Of a DNA stretch of 64,000 bases, positions 60,582-64,000 are shown piece by piece. Every line of letters begins with the position of its first letter. Position 1 is the first letter of the stretch. Source of the stretch: Albibacillus kandeliae (GTDB lineage Bacteria; Pseudomonadota; Alphaproteobacteria; Rhodobacterales; Rhodobacteraceae); assembly GCF_003116585.1 (NCBI RefSeq), contig NZ_QEHM01000010.1, forward strand, positions 124,001 to 188,000, in the 5' to 3' direction. A model generated the notes under the pieces. That model was not told where the DNA came from, did no database searches, and saw nothing but the letters and a program-made list of their open reading frames with translations. Position numbers and translations under genes: made by a program.

Positions 60582-61661
60582 TCAGAGGTAGTTGAGCAGC
60601 GACAGGCTCGAGAGCCGGGACGTGACGGTGTAGCTCGTCTCCAGTTGAGTCTGGAGCTGCGTCAGACGCGTTGCCGCCTCGTACTCGTCCACCCCTTCGA
60701 GATCGTCGAGCTGGGTCGTGTAGATCGTGATCAGGTCCTCTTGCGAGGTGATCGTGCTCTCGACCCGCGCCTGCTGGGTGCCCAGCTTGGTTTCCGCGGC
60801 GAGCATGGCGTTGATGCCGTTGGACAGCGCATTGGCGGCCTCGGTCACGTAGGCCGAATAGGCTTCGCTGTCTTCGATCGTGGAGACGTCGATGCTGGCG
60901 AGCATCGCGAGCCCGCGGTAGATCTCGGTAAAGGCGGCATCGTTGGCCTGAACGCCGTAGCTGATCGTCTCTCCATCGTCGATCCGTGCCTGGACCCGGG
61001 TCGTCGGGTTGCCGGAACCGTCAAGCGCCTCTGCGCCGCCGTAGAAGGTCGACTCGTACTGCAGATTGGGGTCCGCGTTGGAGCTGTCGAAGACGGAGAC
61101 GATCTGCGTGATCATCGAGCTTGCGTCGGCGGCGGAGGTCGGGCCGGTGCCAACGATGCCGGCGATCACGTCGGAGGGGGAGAGGCCGGTTTCGCTGCTG
61201 GTCTGGTTCCAGTAGTTCAGCGCGGTCTCGCCGTCCTCGATGCCGGTGAACAGCGACCCATCCTGATAGCTGGAGTTGGCAAGGCCGATGAACTGTTCGA
61301 GCGCGGCGAGGGCACTTGCCTGAAGCTCGGACGCGCTGGTCGTCTTGCTCTCGGTGTTGCTGACGACGACCGAGAGAAGGTCTTCGGTGATGCTGCGCAT
61401 CTCTTTCATCGTGGTCGCCATCACGTCCATCTTGGCTGCGACCACGGTGTTCGAGTCCACGTAGGACTCGGTCCGGCTGATCTGGTTGCGCAGCATCAGC
61501 GAGTTGGAGGCCCGGGTGCCGAGGTCGGCGTAGATGTTGGCGCGTGTGCCGGTCGTCACTTCCTGCTCGGCCTTGGCCAGCGCCTGCGTCAGCGTGGCGG
61601 TGGAGCGGCGACGGGTCAGTGAGGACTGGAGTGTTGCTACGTTGGCGATCAGGTTGGTCAT
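60582..61661 (-). CDS. flgL: Flagellar hook-filament junction protein FlgL
   Basis: A 359-residue flagellin-like protein. The N-terminal LIANVATLQSSLTRRRSTATLTQALAKAEQEVTTG and C-terminal AATRLTQLQTQLETSYTVTSRLSSLSLLNYL helices match FlgL. It is the second junction protein, downstream of flgK by 16 bp. Its stop codon directly abuts that of the convergent regulator gene, with no base in between and no terminator. Confidence 0.93.
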   Translation of the reverse strand: MTNLIANVATLQSSLTRRRSTATLTQALAKAEQEVTTGTRANIYADLGTRASNSLMLRNQISRTESYVDSNTVVAAKMDVMATTMKEMRSITEDLLSVVVSNTESKTTSASELQASALAALEQFIGLANSSYQDGSLFTGIEDGETALNYWNQTSSETGLSPSDVIAGIVGTGPTSAADASSMITQIVSVFDSSNADPNLQYESTFYGGAEALDGSGNPTTRVQARIDDGETISYGVQANDAAFTEIYRGLAMLASIDVSTIEDSEAYSAYVTEAANALSNGINAMLAAETKLGTQQARVESTITSQEDLITIYTTQLDDLEGVDEYEAATRLTQLQTQLETSYTVTSRLSSLSLLNYL

Positions 61662-61677
61662 CGGCCGGATATTCCCG

Positions 61678-63084
61678 TCAGGTTGCCTCGAGGAGGGCGT
61701 CGAGCATGGCGACTAGCGTGCTGACGACCTGCGTGTTCGCGGCGTAACTTTGTTCGATCAGAAGCAGTTGCTGCAGTTCGTCGTCGATGTTGACGCCCTG
61801 CGCGTTCAGCCGGGCGGTGTCGATCGCGGCGGCGGAGGTTGCCAGTTCTTCGTAGGACGTTTCGGCTTCGGCAACGACGTTCTGCTGAGTGGCCACCATG
61901 AGCGAGGCGTACTCGACCAGCGTCGCGTTGGAGGTGATGCCGGCGGCGGTGTCGAACGACTGGTCCGTGCTCATCGCGTCGATGAAGGCGCCGATCTGGC
62001 TGGATTCCCCCGATGTGCCCTCGGTCGTTGCGCTCATGCCGTCACGGATGCGCCACAACTCGCCGCCCTCTTCGGGCACCACGGCGCTGTTGACCGAGAT
62101 ACGTGCCGCGAGTCCTGTGAGGTTGGACGAGTCGTAGGCGGCGCCGGCATCGGTGAACAGACCGGCATCGCCGGTCGAGAGCGAGGCGTCGGCCTGCTCG
62201 AAGGTCACGATGACGGCGCGGGCAAATTCATCGAGCTGGAGCTGCATCTGTGGCAGCGTTTCGTTCAACAGCTCGATGTTCCCCGCGATCTTGCCTTCGT
62301 TGATGCCTGCGCGATTGGGCGGGGTGATGTCTTGGCCATCGGCGGAAAGGGTGCCGGTGGTCTGGTCGAAGCTCAGTTCAAAGCTGGTCTCGCCTTCGAC
62401 CAGGCGAAGTCCGCCGGTGGTGTAGACGCTGACCCGGCCGGAGCTGTCGGTCTTGGTCGAGAAATCCATGAACTCGGAAAGCTGGTTCAGCTTGCCGTCG
62501 AGCTGGTCCTGCAGCGTGGCGTAGGTGTCCGACCCTTCCTGTGCGAGCGCGATGCGCCGGTTCAGGTTGGCCACGTCTGCCAGCAGTTCGTTGGCGTCGG
62601 TGATGTCGGACTGGAGGTCCTTCGTCGCCGCCGCGGCAGTGTCCGAGATCGTCTCGGACAGTTCGTTGAGACCTTCCGCCAGATCCTGCGCCGCCTGCAC
62701 GACCGAGGCCTGCAGGGTGGTGTCCGACGGGTCGTTGTAGAGCTGATCGAGGCTGGTCTGCAGATCGGTCAGCATCTGCACCGGCGAGCTGGCATCGTCG
62801 ACCTCGCCCAGGGTGGCGCTGTAGACGGTGAGGCCGGAGGCGATGGTGTCCTGCTTCGACATCGCCGCGATCTCGTCGCGGTACATCGCGGAGAGCGAGG
62901 AATCGACGGCGCGGTTGACGCTGGTCGCCACCGCCGCGCCGGTCGACGTGGTGGTCACGCTCAGGCTGCGCCGGCCATAGTTCTCGCTGCCCGCGTTGGC
63001 GATGTTGGTCGAAACCGTCGACGCCTGCTGCGACGAGGTAATCAGCCCCGAACGGGCGATGTTGAACGCGCTGGTGATACTCAT
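61678..63084 (-). CDS. flgK: Flagellar hook-filament junction protein FlgK
   Basis: A 468-residue hook-associated protein. The N-terminal ITSAFNIARSGLITSSQQASTVSTNIANAGSENYGRRSL and C-terminal NIDDELQQLLLIEQSYAANTQVVSTLVAMLDALLEAT ends are conserved; the centre is Ser/Thr/Asp-rich. It follows flgE by 27 bp and probably shares its transcript. Confidence 0.95.
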   Translation of the reverse strand: MSITSAFNIARSGLITSSQQASTVSTNIANAGSENYGRRSLSVTTTSTGAAVATSVNRAVDSSLSAMYRDEIAAMSKQDTIASGLTVYSATLGEVDDASSPVQMLTDLQTSLDQLYNDPSDTTLQASVVQAAQDLAEGLNELSETISDTAAAATKDLQSDITDANELLADVANLNRRIALAQEGSDTYATLQDQLDGKLNQLSEFMDFSTKTDSSGRVSVYTTGGLRLVEGETSFELSFDQTTGTLSADGQDITPPNRAGINEGKIAGNIELLNETLPQMQLQLDEFARAVIVTFEQADASLSTGDAGLFTDAGAAYDSSNLTGLAARISVNSAVVPEEGGELWRIRDGMSATTEGTSGESSQIGAFIDAMSTDQSFDTAAGITSNATLVEYASLMVATQQNVVAEAETSYEELATSAAAIDTARLNAQGVNIDDELQQLLLIEQSYAANTQVVSTLVAMLDALLEAT

Positions 63085-63111
63085 ATTCGGCGGACTTTCC
63101 GGTTACCTGCC

Positions 63112-64000
63112 TCAGCGTTTCAGGTTGGTCGTCTCGTCCATCATCTCGTCGACGGTCGTGATGATCTTGGCGTTGGACGAATAGGCGCGCTGGGTCTGGA
63201 TCAGCTGGGTCAGTTCCTCGGCGAGTTCGACGTTCGAGCTTTCCAGGGCGCCGGATTCGATGGTGCCGGCGGTGCCGCTGTTGGCCTGCTGCAGGTTGAA
63301 GTTGCCGGACGAGGCCGTGGTGATGTAGGCGTTGCCGTTCACCATCGCGAGGCCGTCGGGGTTGGTCACCACGGCCAGCGGAATGTTGTAGAGCAGGCGG
63401 CGCGAGCCGTTGTCGAAGATGCCGTAAAGGTCGCCGCTCTCGTCGATTTCGAAGCGGGTCATGGTGCCGGAGGCATAGCCGTCCACATCGGCGGAGACGG
63501 TCTGGTCGCCACCGGAGAACTGGGTGATCCCGTCGGATTCGCCGATCGAGCCGACGCTGATGGTGAGGGATTGCGGGGTCGTGCCATTGGCGACGGTGAC
63601 CGATGCCACGCCGGTCGCGGTGTCGAAGGCAAAGGCGGCGGGGGCCGTCGCGTTCGAGGTCACGTTGGTATAGCTCAGCGGAGTGCCTGCGGTGCCGCTG
63701 CTGTCGGAGAAGGTGACGTCGACGGTGCCGAGGCTCTGGCCGTCGTAGGAGAGTTCCATCGTCCAGACGTTGTCGGTGGTGGTGGGGGTCCACGACACCG
63801 AGACTTTTTCTTCCGCGCCAAGCGAATTGTAGAAGGACAGGGACGAGGTGTAGGAGGTGCCGGTGTCGGCGCCGGTGCCGGTCAGTTCCGACGCGAGGTT
63901 GCCCGAGAGGCTCATCTCGGTGCTGGCCTGGCCAACGATGGAGGTGTTGGCGACGTTGACGGTAACCAGGTCGCTGGTTGTCGTCCGGTCCACGTTCCCG
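63112..64000 (-). CDS. flgE: Flagellar hook protein FlgE, N-terminus beyond the window
   Basis: The C-terminal 295 or so residues of the hook protein; the frame is still open at base 64000. The central beta-rich part (SSLSFYNSLGAEEKVSVSWTP, ITQFSGGDQTVSADVDGYASG) and the conserved end (GTIESGALESSNVELAEELTQLIQTQRAYSSNAKIITTVDEMMDET) are diagnostic of FlgE. The missing N-terminus and the likely neighbours flgD and fliK would lie to the right. Confidence 0.95.
   Translation of the reverse strand, partial: GNVDRTTTSDLVTVNVANTSIVGQASTEMSLSGNLASELTGTGADTGTSYTSSLSFYNSLGAEEKVSVSWTPTTTDNVWTMELSYDGQSLGTVDVTFSDSSGTAGTPLSYTNVTSNATAPAAFAFDTATGVASVTVANGTTPQSLTISVGSIGESDGITQFSGGDQTVSADVDGYASGTMTRFEIDESGDLYGIFDNGSRRLLYNIPLAVVTNPDGLAMVNGNAYITTASSGNFNLQQANSGTAGTIESGALESSNVELAEELTQLIQTQRAYSSNAKIITTVDEMMDETTNLKR

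Noticed and set aside
62378-63793. 471-codon open frame on the minus strand
   Set aside because: It overlaps flgK and flgE in another frame and is made of Arg/His/Gln-rich low-complexity sequence.
1-64000. Insertion sequences, integrases, CRISPR arrays, tRNA or rRNA genes
   Set aside because: No transposase or integrase protein, spaced-repeat array, or tRNA/rRNA sequence was recognised on either strand.

Overview
The window is about 64 kb of GC-rich DNA, almost fully coding. It most likely comes from a marine Rhodobacterales (Roseobacter-type) alphaproteobacterium. The evidence is an alphaproteobacterial flagellar set (flbT, flaF, motE, a DUF6468 protein, an SltF-like muramidase), a plasmid replicon of the DnaA-like type described in Rhodobacterales, and a small RNA locus with two CCTCCTCCC-loop hairpins like the Rhodobacter CcsR/'cuckoo' RNAs. 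No tRNA, rRNA, IS element or CRISPR array was seen. Because parA, parB and a DnaA-like initiator sit mid-window, the whole region may be part of an extrachromosomal replicon (chromid or large plasmid); this is inference.

Layout. (1) 1-15711: acid uptake and beta-oxidation. On the minus strand are a LivHMGF/LivK-type ABC transporter with a fatty-acyl-CoA ligase embedded in it, two LCAD-type acyl-CoA dehydrogenases (one cut by the window edge) and a second ligase. Divergent from these are a TetR regulator, a thiolase, a FadB-type bifunctional enzyme and an alpha-methylacyl-CoA racemase-like protein. A 48-bp palindrome that also contains two face-to-face promoters lies between the two halves. 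(2) 15730-20893: an Lrp/AsnC regulator, an Rrf2 regulator with four cysteines, and a sulfate ABC transporter operon with two unassigned small genes. (3) 21026-21130: the CcsR-like RNA. (4) 21181-30474: a siderophore-type ABC importer, siderophore-interacting reductase, IclR regulator, TonB-dependent receptor and an NtaA/SnaA/DszA-type flavin monooxygenase, possibly one pathway that imports and breaks down an iron chelator. (5) 30682-34207: an AraC regulator divergent from a thiolase/acyl-CoA dehydrogenase pair. (6) 34269-37879: the parAB/DnaA-like replicon, with three identical TTACCCGTGGGTAA palindromes as candidate parS sites and a non-coding candidate origin. (7) 38028-39296: an MFS exporter. 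(8) 39301-64000: a flagellar cluster (export apparatus, rod, MS ring, C ring, flagellin with its FlaF/FlbT regulators, P ring, hook-filament junctions, hook) that runs off the right edge.

How it works together: sections 1 and 5 handle activation and degradation of carboxylic acids, each under its own local regulator. Section 7 is an isolated exporter. The flagellar section carries its own CtrA-like DNA-binding protein, whose receiver domain has lost the phosphorylation residues, suggesting control by abundance rather than by phosphorelay. flgA, flgD, flgF, flgG, flgH, fliJ, fliK, motA and motB are not in the window and would have to lie outside it.
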